A DNA stretch of 64,000 nucleotides from Haloterrigena sp. H1 (GCF_005938085.1 NZ_SMZK01000001.1:744001-808000); one strand, 5' to 3'; positions 25,650-35,468 are shown, counted from the stretch's first letter. A program made the numbers and translations. Notes: a model not told the origin generated them from the letters alone.

Positions 25650-27701
25650 ATGGCAGCAACAGCAACAGGACCGTTCGGATTCGCACCGGCGATCGCAGTG
25701 CTCCCGCTCGTGGCCTTCGTCGTCACGCTGCTCGTTGGGAAGCATCTGCCGAAGAAAGGCGCGCTTCCGGGTATCATCGCGACGGCGGGCTCGCTACTGA
25801 TCTCGCTCGTGATGTTCGCGGCAGTCGGCGGCGGGAACACATATCACACGACACTGTATGAGTGGACGGCCGGCGCGGCCGCAAGCGAGACCGGCGCTGA
25901 CGGGATCGCCTTCACGTTCGGCGTGTTGATCGACCCGCTTTCTGCACTGATGCTGGTGATCGTCTCGCTGGTCGCCTTGCTCGTCCACGTCTTCAGTCTC
26001 GGCTACATGAACGCCGAAGGTGAGACCGGGCTCCCGCGGTACTACGCCGAACTCGGCCTCTTTACCTTCAGCATGCTCGCCTTTGTCTTCGCGGACAACC
26101 TGCTGATGGCGTTCATGTTCTTCGAACTCGTCGGGCTGTGTTCGTACCTGCTGATCGGGTTCTGGTTCCGCACGGAATCGGCCCCCTCGGCCGCGAAGAA
26201 GGCGTTCCTGGTCACTCGCTTCGGTGACTACTTCTTCCTGATCGGGGTCGTCGCCATCGCCGCGACGTTCGGCACGGTCGGCTTCGCTGGCGAAGGATCG
26301 TTCGTCACCGCCGCCGAGACGGCCATTGACGACGGCGCGACGCTGTTCGGCTTCGACGCCCAGACGTGGGTGACGATCACCGGACTGCTCGTGCTCGGTG
26401 GGGTGCTCGGCAAGTCCGCGCAGTTCCCATTCCATACCTGGCTGCCCGACGCGATGGAGGGTCCGACCACCGTCTCCGCGCTTATTCACGCGGCAACGAT
26501 GGTCGCGGCCGGTGTCTACCTGGTCGCGCGGATGTTTGGCTACTACGCGCTCAGTCCGACCGCGCTTTCGATCATCGCCTTCGTCGGCGGCTTCACTGCC
26601 CTGTTCGCGGCGACGATGGGCGTCGTCAAAGACGACGTCAAACAGGTGCTGGCGTACTCAACGATCAGCCAGTACGGCTACATGATGCTTGGACTGGGCG
26701 TCGGCGGCTACGTCGCCGGGGTCTTCCACCTGCTGAACCACGCCTTCTTCAAGGCACTCCTGTTCCTCGGTGCCGGGGCAGTCATCGTCCTCATGCACCA
26801 CGAACAGGACATGTGGAAGATGGGCGGCCTCAAAGACAAAGCCCCCGTCACCTACTACACGTTCCTCGCCGGCGCGCTCGCGCTCGCGGGGATCGTCCCC
26901 TTCTCCGGCTTCTGGTCGAAAGACGAGGTGCTGTTCGACGCGCTCGTCATCGGCTTGGAGCAGCCAGTTATCCTCGCGGCCTACGCGATGGGACTGCTGG
27001 CGGTGTTCTTCACCGGCTTCTACACGTTCCGGATGGTCTTCCTGACCTTCCACGGCGAGCCCCGCTCGGAGACTGCCGAAGACCCACACCCGGTCGGCTG
27101 GGCCATCAAGGCCCCGCTGATCGTGCTGGGGGTCCTCGCGACGGTCACCGGCCTCGCGAACATGGCACCCGTCGCGGAGCTGCTCCACATCGACATCACT
27201 TACCTCGAGTTCTGGCTCGACGGCGAGTATGGCTCCGTCGAGGGACTCACCTACCATCACTACCACGAGATGGTGGCCTTCGAGGAAGGCGTCATCGGCG
27301 GCTCTGAGACGACGACGATGCTGTTGAGCGCGGGTCTGTCGCTCGGGCTCGCACTCGCGGGTGCGTTTACCGCACACACGCTGTACAACGTGCCCGAACC
27401 GACCCGCCACATGCAGAAACTCGGCGGCGCGTACAGCCTCCTGCGCAGCAACTACTACCAGGACGAGTACCAGGTCTGGCTCGCGCAAGGCTTCACACTG
27501 CCGCTGGCTCGAGCCGCCGACCGGTTCGACCAGACGGTCATCGACGGGCTCGTCAACGGTACGTCGACGGTGAGCCTGTTCAGCAGTAACTGGGTGAAAC
27601 GCATCCAGACAGGTATCGTGACTAACTACGCGGCGTTGTTGGTGGCCGGGTTTATCGGCTTACTGCTGATTCTCGGCGCTCTCGGAGGGTGGTTCGTATG
27701 A
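25650..27701 (+). CDS. nuoL: NADH-quinone oxidoreductase subunit L (antiporter-like)
   Basis: A 683-residue antiporter-like subunit with about 16 helices. MFFELVGLCSYLLIGFWF contains the key Glu, GKSAQFPFHTWLPDAMEGPTTVSALIHAATMVAAG carries the Lys and the conserved half-channel, and VKDDVKQVLAYSTISQYGYM is the later conserved stretch. The C-terminal region should include the long lateral helix. It is one of three proton-pumping subunits, with NuoM and NuoN, encoded in a row. Confidence 0.95.
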   Translation: MAATATGPFGFAPAIAVLPLVAFVVTLLVGKHLPKKGALPGIIATAGSLLISLVMFAAVGGGNTYHTTLYEWTAGAAASETGADGIAFTFGVLIDPLSALMLVIVSLVALLVHVFSLGYMNAEGETGLPRYYAELGLFTFSMLAFVFADNLLMAFMFFELVGLCSYLLIGFWFRTESAPSAAKKAFLVTRFGDYFFLIGVVAIAATFGTVGFAGEGSFVTAAETAIDDGATLFGFDAQTWVTITGLLVLGGVLGKSAQFPFHTWLPDAMEGPTTVSALIHAATMVAAGVYLVARMFGYYALSPTALSIIAFVGGFTALFAATMGVVKDDVKQVLAYSTISQYGYMMLGLGVGGYVAGVFHLLNHAFFKALLFLGAGAVIVLMHHEQDMWKMGGLKDKAPVTYYTFLAGALALAGIVPFSGFWSKDEVLFDALVIGLEQPVILAAYAMGLLAVFFTGFYTFRMVFLTFHGEPRSETAEDPHPVGWAIKAPLIVLGVLATVTGLANMAPVAELLHIDITYLEFWLDGEYGSVEGLTYHHYHEMVAFEEGVIGGSETTTMLLSAGLSLGLALAGAFTAHTLYNVPEPTRHMQKLGGAYSLLRSNYYQDEYQVWLAQGFTLPLARAADRFDQTVIDGLVNGTSTVSLFSSNWVKRIQTGIVTNYAALLVAGFIGLLLILGALGGWFV

Positions 27702-29224
27702 TGATCGAAATACTGATCGCGGTTGCATTGGTCGGCGCGCTGGTGACGTTCGTCGCGCCGAATCGTATCGCTGGCAAGCTCGCCTTCGCCATCAGCCTCG
27801 TGCCGGCGGCCCTATCGGTGTGGCTGTTCGCAGCCTTCGATGGCAGCGGAAACGCCTTGCTCGACGGCGAACTGGCGTTCGAATCACAGGCGGCGTGGCT
27901 CGAGATCGGCGACTACTCGATCTCGTGGTTCGTCGGCCTCGACGGGATCAGCCTGCCGCTAGTCGTCCTGACGACGATCCTCTGTACGCTGGCGATCGTC
28001 AGCTCGTGGACGCCGATCGACGAGCGCCAGTCCCAGTTCTACGGGCTCATCCTCTTTATTGAGGCGAACCTGATCGGCGTCTTCTCGGCGCTTGACTTCT
28101 TCCTGTGGTTCGTCTTCTGGGAGGCGGTCCTGATCCCGATGTACCTGCTGATCGGGATCTGGGGTGGCCCGCGTCGCAAGTACGCCGCGATCAAGTTCTT
28201 CGTCTACACGAACGTGGCGTCGCTGGTGATGTTCGGGTCGTTCATCTCGCTCGTCTTCGGACTCGGTGACTCGGTCACCTCCTTCGCGCTGCCCGAGATC
28301 GCGACCGCGATGCTCGCCGGCGGCCCCGAGGGCTTCTTCGGCCTGAGCGGGACGACGCTCGCGTCGCTCGCGTTCATCGGCATGTTCCTCGGCTTTGCGG
28401 TGAAGGTGCCAGTAGTGCCGTTCCACACGTGGCTGCCCGACGCTCACGTCGAGGCTCCCACGCCAGCGTCGATTCTGCTGGCCGGCGTTCTGCTGAAGAT
28501 GGGGACCTACGCCCTGCTTCGGTTCAACTTCACGATGTTCCCCGAGCAGGTCGAAGCCTACGCGGTGCCGATCGCAGCGATCGCCGTCATCAGCGTCATC
28601 TACGGCGCGATGTTGGCACTCGCCCAGACCGACCTCAAACGGATCGTCGCGTATTCGTCCGTCTCGTCGATGGGCTACGTCATTCTCGGACTGGTCGCGT
28701 ACACCCAGTTCGGTGTCGGCGGCGCGACCTTCCAGATGGTTTCCCACGGCCTGATCTCCGGACTGATGTTCATGTCGGTCGGCGTCATCTACAACGCCAC
28801 CCACACCCGGATGGTCACCGACATGTCCGGGATGGCAGACCGAATGCCGATCGCCGTCGGCGTGTTGATCGCCGGCGCGTTCGGCTACATGGGACTGCCA
28901 TTGATGAGCGGCTTCGCTGCCGAGTATTTCATCTTCTTCGGCTCGTTCGGCTCCGAGTTGCTCGCATACTCGGCGCTGTTTACCTCGCTGGCGATGTTCG
29001 GCATCGTCATCGTTGCGGGCTATCTGCTGTTCGCGCTCCAGCGGACGGTGTTCGGACCGTATCGACTCGAGACCGACTACGAGGTCGGCCGCGCCCCCGT
29101 CCACGACGTCGCGTCGATGATCGTCCTGCTGGGACTCATCATCACCCTTGGCGTGGCCCCTGACCTGATCTTCACCATGATAACCGACGCAATCGATCCG
29201 ATCATCCAGGGAGGTGGGCTCTGA
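27698..29224 (+). CDS. nuoM: NADH-quinone oxidoreductase subunit M (antiporter-like)
   Basis: I chose ATG 27698, which overlaps the nuoL stop (ATGA); an in-frame GTG at 27689 and an ATG at 27701 are alternatives. The 508-residue product has about 14 helices. LWFVFWEAVLIPMYLLIGIWG holds the membrane Glu, and VPFHTWLPDAHVEAPTPASILLAGVLLKMG is the proton-channel signature with its Lys. DLKRIVAYSSVSSMGY is also conserved. It ends one base into nuoN. Confidence 0.95.
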   Translation: MMIEILIAVALVGALVTFVAPNRIAGKLAFAISLVPAALSVWLFAAFDGSGNALLDGELAFESQAAWLEIGDYSISWFVGLDGISLPLVVLTTILCTLAIVSSWTPIDERQSQFYGLILFIEANLIGVFSALDFFLWFVFWEAVLIPMYLLIGIWGGPRRKYAAIKFFVYTNVASLVMFGSFISLVFGLGDSVTSFALPEIATAMLAGGPEGFFGLSGTTLASLAFIGMFLGFAVKVPVVPFHTWLPDAHVEAPTPASILLAGVLLKMGTYALLRFNFTMFPEQVEAYAVPIAAIAVISVIYGAMLALAQTDLKRIVAYSSVSSMGYVILGLVAYTQFGVGGATFQMVSHGLISGLMFMSVGVIYNATHTRMVTDMSGMADRMPIAVGVLIAGAFGYMGLPLMSGFAAEYFIFFGSFGSELLAYSALFTSLAMFGIVIVAGYLLFALQRTVFGPYRLETDYEVGRAPVHDVASMIVLLGLIITLGVAPDLIFTMITDAIDPIIQGGGL

Positions 29225-30750
29225 TGGCACTCTTTCAGCTTCCCGAGTGGGCGGCGCTCGCCCCGGCACTGATCCTGGCAGGGACGGCGCTCGTCCTGTT
29301 CCTGTTCGATAGCATCAACCCGCGTTCGACGAACCGCGCGTTGCTTGCTGGCACCGCCGTCGCCGGCTCGCTGGCCTCGCTCGCCGTCGCCGTCTGGTTT
29401 ACCGCTGCCGGCGTCGGTGCGACCGGGATCGAGAACTACGGCGTCATCGACGTGATGAACGGCCAGTTCATCGTCGACCGGCTGGCGCTGTACTTCATGA
29501 TCATCATCTCGACCGTCACCGCCCTCGTCGCGGTGGCGAGCTACGACTACCTGCGCGATCACACCTATCAGGCCGAGTACTACTCGCTGGTCATCCTCGC
29601 GGCGACCGGGATGTCGATGATCGCGGCTTCGAACAGCCTCGTGACGATCTTCATCGCACTCGAGCTGACGAGCCTGCCGTCGTACGCGCTGGTTGCGATC
29701 CTGAAAGACAACCGCGGCAGCGTCGAAGCGGGGCTGAAGTACTTCCTGATCGGCGCACTGTCGTCGGCGATCTTCGTCTACGGCATCTCGCTGGTCTACG
29801 GCGCGACCGGCTCGCTGCAACTCGAGGACATCGCGACGAACCTCAGTACGGCAGGCGAGATGGGCGGCCTCCTCGGACTCGGCATCCTGATGCTGATCGG
29901 CGGGGTCGCGTTCAAGACCGCGAGCGTCCCGTTCCACTTCTGGGCCCCGGAGGCCTACGAGGGTGCGCCGGCACCGATCTCGGCGTTCCTGTCTTCGGCC
30001 TCGAAGGCCGCCGGTTTCGTGCTCGCGATCCGCGTGTTCACGACGGCGTTCCCGCTCGAGGCGACGACCGCCGTCATCGGCGTCGACTGGACGGTGGTGT
30101 TCGTCATCCTCGCAATCGTCACGATGACGCTCGGGAACTTCGCGGCGGCGACCCAGGAGAACGTCAAACGAATGCTCGCGTATTCCTCGATCGGACACGC
30201 CGGCTACGTGCTGATCGGGCTGGCAGCCCTCTCGACCGAGGCCGGTGACCTCGTCATGGGTGCGGCGATGATGCACCTGCTGGTCTACGGCTTCATGAAC
30301 ACGGGCGCGTTCCTGTTCGTCGCGCTGGCCGAGTACTGGGGCGTCGGTCCCACGTTCGAGGACTACAACGGCCTCTCGAAACAGGCACCCTTCGCCTCGG
30401 CGGCGATGGCCGTGTTCATGTTCAGCCTCGCCGGCGTGCCGCCGTTTGGCGGCTTCTGGAGCAAGTACCTGCTCTACACCGAGACGGTCAACGCGGCCGC
30501 GGACAACACGATCTTGCTCGTCCTCGCCGCCGCGCTCGTGGTCAACAGCGCGCTCTCGCTGTACTACTACTCGCGGCTGGTCAAGGCGCTCTGGATCGAG
30601 GAGCCGCTTCTCGACCGGGATCGTCTCGCCCAGCCGACCGGGCTCTACGCGGCGATCATCGCTGCCGCTGTGATGACCGTCGTCATCCTGCCGGCGTTCG
30701 ACCCGATCGCCACTGCCGCACTCGAGGCGGCAGCGGCGGTCGTGGGCTAA
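29224..30750 (+). CDS. nuoN: NADH-quinone oxidoreductase subunit N (antiporter-like)
   Basis: A 508-residue membrane protein, the last gene of the operon. IFIALELTSLPSYALVAI contains the conserved Glu, FKTASVPFHFWAPEAYEGAP the channel motif with its Lys, and ENVKRMLAYSSIGHAGY the second conserved block. The start overlaps nuoM by 1 nt (TGATG). No nuoE, F or G follows, so this complex cannot oxidise NADH by the standard route; another donor must deliver electrons. Confidence 0.95.
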   Translation: MALFQLPEWAALAPALILAGTALVLFLFDSINPRSTNRALLAGTAVAGSLASLAVAVWFTAAGVGATGIENYGVIDVMNGQFIVDRLALYFMIIISTVTALVAVASYDYLRDHTYQAEYYSLVILAATGMSMIAASNSLVTIFIALELTSLPSYALVAILKDNRGSVEAGLKYFLIGALSSAIFVYGISLVYGATGSLQLEDIATNLSTAGEMGGLLGLGILMLIGGVAFKTASVPFHFWAPEAYEGAPAPISAFLSSASKAAGFVLAIRVFTTAFPLEATTAVIGVDWTVVFVILAIVTMTLGNFAAATQENVKRMLAYSSIGHAGYVLIGLAALSTEAGDLVMGAAMMHLLVYGFMNTGAFLFVALAEYWGVGPTFEDYNGLSKQAPFASAAMAVFMFSLAGVPPFGGFWSKYLLYTETVNAAADNTILLVLAAALVVNSALSLYYYSRLVKALWIEEPLLDRDRLAQPTGLYAAIIAAAVMTVVILPAFDPIATAALEAAAAVVG

Positions 30751-30763
30751 CGTGACCCGGTAG

Positions 30764-30770
30764 CTTTTAC
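30764..30770 (+). promoter_or_regulatory. Leaderless promoter of the DHH phosphoesterase gene
   Basis: CTTTTAC stands 26-32 bp before ATG 30796, directly behind the nuo operon. It fits a TATA box for leaderless transcription and marks a new transcription unit. Confidence 0.5.
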
Positions 30771-30795
30771 CCCTCGGGGTCGCAAGCCGCGATAA

Positions 30796-32292
30796 ATGGT
30801 TTTCCGGCTCGTGCTCGGTTGCGGGACCGTCTGTCGGAAGGTGACCGAACAGGTCGCCGAGCGCGACGGCCGCGTGCTCGTCATCACCGACGACGAAAGC
30901 GCTGTCGAGACGTTGCGCGACGAGAGCGTGCCCGCTCGGCACGCGGATCCGACCGATCCCGACACCATCGCGAGTGTCGATCAACCGGATGTGATCTTCG
31001 TCGCAGGCAACCGGACCGATGGGAATCGGACTGTACTCGAGATCGCGCGTGACCAGTTCCCCGCCGTCTCGATCGTGGCCTATCTGGGCGGAAACGCGAC
31101 GGCTGCGGACTGCGATCGGTTCACAGCGCTGGCGGATCACGTCATCGACCCGGTGGACGCGATGGCCGACCGCGCCCTCGAGGGGACGGCGAGTCAGTCG
31201 GCCGAAGCGGCGATCGAACTGCGCGAGCAGCTCACGGGGATCGACGGTCGGCTGGCAGTCATGATGCACGACAACCCGGATCCGGACGCGATCGCGAGCG
31301 GGGTCGCACTCGTCGACGTCGCCGAGTCCGTCGGCGTCGACGCCGAGGCCTGCTACTTCGGCGAAATCTCGCATCAGGAAAACCGGGCGATGGTCAACTT
31401 ACTCGATCTGGACCTGCGAAACCTGGCCGCTGACGAGCCGTTGACGGACTATTCGGCGTTCGCGCTAGTCGATCACTCCCGGCCCGGCGTCAACGACCAG
31501 TTGCCGGCGGACCTCCACGTCGATATCGTGATCGACCACCATCCACCCCGCGGGCCGGTCCCCGGCGAGTTCGTCGACCTCCGGCAGGGGGCGGGGGCGA
31601 CCAGTACCGTCCTCACGGAGTATCTCGAGCATTTCGATCTCGCGTTCGAGCCGGCGACGGCGACGGCGCTGTTGTACGGCATTCGCGTCGATACGAACGA
31701 CTTCACGCGGGAAGTCTCGCCGGCCGACTTCCGGGCCGCGTCGGTGCTCTCACCCCACGTCGACACCTCGATCTTACAGCAGATCGAACAGCCGTCGCTC
31801 GAGGGTGAGACTCTCGAGACGATCGCGCGGGCGATCAAAAACCGGATCGAGCGGGAATCGGTCGCCATTGCCAGCGTCAACCGGGTCAGCAACCGGGACG
31901 CGTTACCACAGGCCGCAGATCAGTTGCTGGCAATGGAGGGTATCGAGACGACGCTGGTCTTCGGATTCGACGAGGAAATGGTGTATCTCTCGGCCCGCTC
32001 GCGAGCGGCGGACGTCGATCTCGGCGAGACGCTTCGGGACGCGTTCGATCGGATCGGCAGCGCCGGCGGCCACGCCGACATGGCCGGCGCACAACTCGAG
32101 ATCGGCATTCTAGGCAGTGCCGACGACGAAGAAGAGGTCGAATCGATCGTCAGCATCGTCGAAGAGGTGATTATCAACCGCTTTTTCGAGGCGCTCGAGA
32201 CGCGGCCGGGGGTCCCGGTCGGGGCCTACACGCAAACCAGCGAGTGGCTATTCACCCAGCGCAGTGGGTCGGAAGACGGCGAGTCGGCGTGA
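30796..32292 (+). CDS. TrkA-N domain fused to DHH/DHHA1 phosphoesterase
   Basis: A 498-residue protein. Residues 1-110 form a Rossmann RCK/TrkA-N domain (LGCGTVCRKVTEQV at the nucleotide loop). Residues about 150-330 are a DHH phosphoesterase: MMHDNPDPDAIAS, LVDHSRP and VIDHHPP carry the metal-binding Asp/His set. The C-terminal DHHA1 domain ends with GGHADMAGAQL. DHH enzymes cut short oligonucleotides or cyclic dinucleotides. The archaeal TrkA-N/DHH fusion is conserved, but its substrate is not established here; a nucleotide-sensing phosphodiesterase is a reasonable inference. Confidence 0.88.
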   Translation: MVFRLVLGCGTVCRKVTEQVAERDGRVLVITDDESAVETLRDESVPARHADPTDPDTIASVDQPDVIFVAGNRTDGNRTVLEIARDQFPAVSIVAYLGGNATAADCDRFTALADHVIDPVDAMADRALEGTASQSAEAAIELREQLTGIDGRLAVMMHDNPDPDAIASGVALVDVAESVGVDAEACYFGEISHQENRAMVNLLDLDLRNLAADEPLTDYSAFALVDHSRPGVNDQLPADLHVDIVIDHHPPRGPVPGEFVDLRQGAGATSTVLTEYLEHFDLAFEPATATALLYGIRVDTNDFTREVSPADFRAASVLSPHVDTSILQQIEQPSLEGETLETIARAIKNRIERESVAIASVNRVSNRDALPQAADQLLAMEGIETTLVFGFDEEMVYLSARSRAADVDLGETLRDAFDRIGSAGGHADMAGAQLEIGILGSADDEEEVESIVSIVEEVIINRFFEALETRPGVPVGAYTQTSEWLFTQRSGSEDGESA

Positions 32293-32376
32293 CTGCCCGA
32301 CTCAAGTCGACAGCTGTCGAGCCGCTCGTGGTCGGTGCACAACGTCTTTCGTCGTTGTTTTCATACGATAAATCAC

Positions 32377-32721
32377 ATGGCGAAAACACGTCAGTGGCTT
32401 ACCGACACGATCGCGGGTGTCTCGACGCTCACCGGCCTCAGCGGATTCGTTCTCGCTGCGAACGGAGAACTCCAGTTCACTACCGTCTTTGCGGTCCATG
32501 CGACTGCTCTCGGCCTGTACGCGGCCGTCACCTATCTCGCCAGTAACGCTCCCCTCTCCGTCGAAACGCTTGTCTCGATCGCGCCGGTCCTCGGAGCCAC
32601 TACCGTGGTCTTCCCACCTCGAGCCAGGCTGGGAGTCGTTTCACTGCTGCTCACTGCCGGTGGTATCGCGCTTTCGCTTGTCAGGACAGAGACGGGATCT
32701 GCAAACGGCATCGTCGAGTGA
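32377..32721 (+). CDS. Small four-helix membrane protein
   Basis: From ATG 32377 (MAKTRQWLTDT) 114 residues follow, with four hydrophobic stretches: VSTLTGLSGFVLAA, VFAVHATALGLYAAVTYLA, LVSIAPVLGATTVVF and LGVVSLLLTAGGIALSL. No domain is recognised. The longer frame from 32335 would add an unlikely Cys/His-rich head. It stands as a single gene between the phosphoesterase and the CBS-ParB protein. It is probably a haloarchaeal membrane protein of unknown role. Confidence 0.65.
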   Translation: MAKTRQWLTDTIAGVSTLTGLSGFVLAANGELQFTTVFAVHATALGLYAAVTYLASNAPLSVETLVSIAPVLGATTVVFPPRARLGVVSLLLTAGGIALSLVRTETGSANGIVE

Positions 32722-32808
32722 CCTTCTCTTCACGGTAAACGGCGTAATTCTCTCGCTGTCTAAAGATAGAAGACAGTGCTTTTGCGCACGGCACCCATAT
32801 AATCAGCT

Positions 32809-33636
32809 ATGGAAGTCGTGTCGGACCGGACTAAGCCCCGGGTCAAAGACTACATGACACGCGACGTGGCGACGGTGTCGCCGGATGAAACTGTCGGCGA
32901 GGTCGCACAGCGGATCGCCGAGAGCGACGAGCACAGCGGCTTCCCCGTCTGCGAGCGCCGCCGCGTCGAGGGGTTTATCAGCGCCCGCGATCTGCTACTC
33001 GCGGACGACGATGATCCGATCTTCAAGATTATGGCAACGGAGTTGCTAGTCGCCCACCCCGATATGAAGGTCAACGATGCCGCACGGGTTATCCTCCGGT
33101 CGGGTATCCAGAAACTCCCCGTCGTCGACGACGCCGGCAACCTCGTGGGAATTATCTCGAACGCCGATGTCATTCGCAGCCAGATCGAACGCGCGACCCC
33201 CGAGAAGGTCGGCAAACTGACGCGGACTCTCGAGCAGATCCACGAAATCGAACTGACCGAGGAACGCCGAACCGTCTCCCTTTCGGAACTGACACCCACG
33301 CAGGGTCGGGTGTACGCAGACGAGCTCGAGGGGCGGCGCTACGAACTCGAACACGGGCTGGCAGAGCCGCTGGTGGTCATCGACAACGGCGGGACGCTAC
33401 TGCTGGCGGACGGCCACCACCGCGTGCTCGCGGCCGATCGGCTCGGAATCGACGAAATGGACGCCTACGTCATCGTTATCGACCACGAGATCGACCTCGG
33501 GATGGCACGCACGGCGGAAAAAGAGGAGTTAGAGAAGATCGACGACATCGACGTCGTCGACTACGCGCGACATCCGTTAGTCCAGACGACGAAGCGACTC
33601 CAGTCCGACGACGGTGACGACGGCAAAGACGCATAG
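32809..33636 (+). CDS. CBS-domain pair fused to ParB/SerK-like domain
   Basis: A 275-residue protein. Residues about 15-125 are two CBS domains (MTRDVATVSPDETVGEVAQ and HPDMKVNDAARVIL are their starts), which bind adenine nucleotides. Residues about 155-235 have a ParB-like N-terminal fold with the motif LLLADGHHRVLAADRLG. In archaea, free-standing proteins with that DGHHR motif include ADP-dependent serine kinase (SerK), while classical ParB has a GERR box and an HTH, which is missing here. A nucleotide-regulated small-molecule kinase is therefore more likely than a chromosome-partition protein; this is inference. Confidence 0.75.
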   Translation: MEVVSDRTKPRVKDYMTRDVATVSPDETVGEVAQRIAESDEHSGFPVCERRRVEGFISARDLLLADDDDPIFKIMATELLVAHPDMKVNDAARVILRSGIQKLPVVDDAGNLVGIISNADVIRSQIERATPEKVGKLTRTLEQIHEIELTEERRTVSLSELTPTQGRVYADELEGRRYELEHGLAEPLVVIDNGGTLLLADGHHRVLAADRLGIDEMDAYVIVIDHEIDLGMARTAEKEELEKIDDIDVVDYARHPLVQTTKRLQSDDGDDGKDA

Positions 33637-33746
33637 ACCCACCATCGATTATACGACCGCCGACAGCCGTTCGTGTTGGGTGCGTCGACAGTCGTGATCG
33701 GCAACTGCTGGTGAGCGTTTTCCGTGTCCGTGCGGTAACTCGCTCG

Positions 33747-34487
33747 ATGACTCGCTCACGCACTTTCGATCGAGCCCTCGTTGCCGGTGCCAGCGGGGAG
33801 ACCGGACAGGAACTCCTGTCGGTCCTGCGGCCGACCGACCTCTCGGTGCGCGCGACCACGCGGTCGTACGCGAACGTCGACATGCTCGAGCGACACGGGG
33901 CCGACGACGTGCACGTCGCCGATTTCTTCGAGTCGGCCGACGCCGTCGCAGCGGTCGACGACTGCGATATCGTCTACTGTGCGCTCGGAACGCCGCCGGG
34001 GATTCGCCACACGATCGGCGCCAAACTGGTCGATCGAACCGGCGTGATCAATCTCATCACTGCCGCTGTCGGCGCCGGCGTCTCCTACTTCGTCCTCGAG
34101 AGCGCGATCGGCGTCGGGAACTCGAAAGCGGGGCTGGCGCTGCCAGCGCGGCTCTTGATTCGGGGTTCGCTGTTGGCCAAGCGGGACGCCGAAACGGCGC
34201 TACGCCGGTCGGGCCTGGAGTACACGATCGTCCGTCCCGGCAGGCTCACGAACGACCCACCGAGCGGTGCGGTCGTGGTCAACGAGGGCGGTGGTTCCTT
34301 CTCGGGGTCAATTCCACGGGCCGACGTCGCGCAGGTGATGGCGGCGTCGCCGTTCACGCCAGACACGCGGAATCGAACTCTCGAGGTCGCCAGCCGCGAT
34401 GGCATGACGAACGAATCATCCAATCCCGTCAATATCGACTGGGCCAATGACCGCATCACGGCCGGACGCGAACACCGCCGTCTCTAA
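33747..34487 (+). CDS. NAD(P)-binding SDR-type oxidoreductase (NmrA-like)
   Basis: ATG 33747 gives 246 residues beginning with the dinucleotide loop ALVAGASGETGQELL (GxxGxxG). CALGTPPG and the YFVLESAIGVG segment follow, with EYTIVRPGRLTNDP later, as in atypical short-chain dehydrogenases that bind NAD(P) without the YxxxK pair. Such proteins act as sugar or flavin reductases or as redox sensors. No neighbour explains its job. The frame is open to 33711, but the upstream 12 codons look like untranslated sequence. Confidence 0.8.
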   Translation: MTRSRTFDRALVAGASGETGQELLSVLRPTDLSVRATTRSYANVDMLERHGADDVHVADFFESADAVAAVDDCDIVYCALGTPPGIRHTIGAKLVDRTGVINLITAAVGAGVSYFVLESAIGVGNSKAGLALPARLLIRGSLLAKRDAETALRRSGLEYTIVRPGRLTNDPPSGAVVVNEGGGSFSGSIPRADVAQVMAASPFTPDTRNRTLEVASRDGMTNESSNPVNIDWANDRITAGREHRRL

Positions 34488-34757
34488 CCGTCGATCACCG
34501 GGTAGGCTCCGGCCGTGTAAACCGCTCGATCGTCCGCACTGGCATCGGCCGTAGCGGGCAGCAAGCCAAACGAGATACGTGCTCCAACGCCTGGCCGTCA
34601 CCAGCAGAAGGGTCATAGCCGCACCGAGAGTGTTTCTGTCAATGCGATTACGTACACAGCCGTCCGTCGTCCCCGTCACTCCCTCCGGGAGCGGACCGTT
34701 CGCCGGCGTCACCGCGCGGAGACCGCCGTCATCGCTCTCGAGCAACGGAGGTGTTCG

Positions 34758-35468
34758 ATGACGAAACCGAACCCGGACGACTTCGATTCGACCGCCCCCA
34801 ACGAGCGCAACGTCGCCACCGCCGCAGCGACCGACCGTGAGGAGTTCCTCTCGCTGCTGCCCCACTACTATCGCGGCGAGATGTCGCAGTCGGGGAACCT
34901 CCTCTCGCGGCTCGACCTCACGACCGACTGGGCCATCGTCGTCGTGACGGCGGTGCTCGCGCTAGCCTTCCAGAGCAGTGGCGACGTCTCGGCGTATCTA
35001 CTGTTGATCGGTATCGTCGGCGTCTCGCTGTTCCTCTTGTTCGACGTCCGGCGGTACCGAATCTACGACGCCAGCCGCGCCCGAGTCCGCCTCCTCGAGG
35101 AGAACCTGTTTGCTAATGCCCTCGATCCGAGTGACGTCCCGCTCGAGGCGTGGCGGGCCGAACTCGGCGAGGATCTGCGAACCCCGACGTTCAAGGTGTC
35201 CTACTGGGAGGCGATCTCGCGTCGGTTGCGCCGGATCTACTACCACCTCTACCTGCTTCTGGGGGTCGCGTGGCTCTTTCGCATTACGCTGTACACGCCG
35301 AAGGAGTCGTGGAGCCAGACTGCCTCTGTCTCCGGCGTTCCGGGAGCAGTCGTCGCGGCCGCCGTGGCTGCGTTCTTCCTCACGGTGACCGTATTCACGC
35401 TCTGGCCACGTCAGCGGAAAGCGAAAGGGGAAGTCCACGGGGAAAAGCCCGGGCGGTGGAAGCAGTGA
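34758..35468 (+). CDS. DUF2270 membrane protein
   Basis: A 236-residue protein with a polar N-terminus and four helices: WAIVVVTAVLALAF, YLLLIGIVGVSLFLLF, HLYLLLGVAWLFRITLY and VVAAAVAAFFLTVTVFTLW. Between helices two and three lies a conserved basic region (DVRRYRIYDASRARVRLLEENLFA) typical of DUF2270, found widely in haloarchaea. The function is unknown. The 270-bp stretch before it holds no convincing gene. Confidence 0.72.
   Translation: MTKPNPDDFDSTAPNERNVATAAATDREEFLSLLPHYYRGEMSQSGNLLSRLDLTTDWAIVVVTAVLALAFQSSGDVSAYLLLIGIVGVSLFLLFDVRRYRIYDASRARVRLLEENLFANALDPSDVPLEAWRAELGEDLRTPTFKVSYWEAISRRLRRIYYHLYLLLGVAWLFRITLYTPKESWSQTASVSGVPGAVVAAAVAAFFLTVTVFTLWPRQRKAKGEVHGEKPGRWKQ

Noticed and set aside
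27959..31374. Very long minus-strand frames (436 and 765 codons) opposite nuoM, nuoN and the DHH gene
   Set aside because: They are rich in Arg, Asp, Glu and His with no domain, and lie wholly opposite convincing plus-strand genes. GC-rich codon usage keeps such shadow frames open.
34579..34761. A 60-codon frame overlapping the start of the DUF2270 gene by ATGA
   Set aside because: The product is Arg/Ser/Pro-rich without structure, and the gap shows no ribosome site; a leader peptide cannot be excluded but is not supported.
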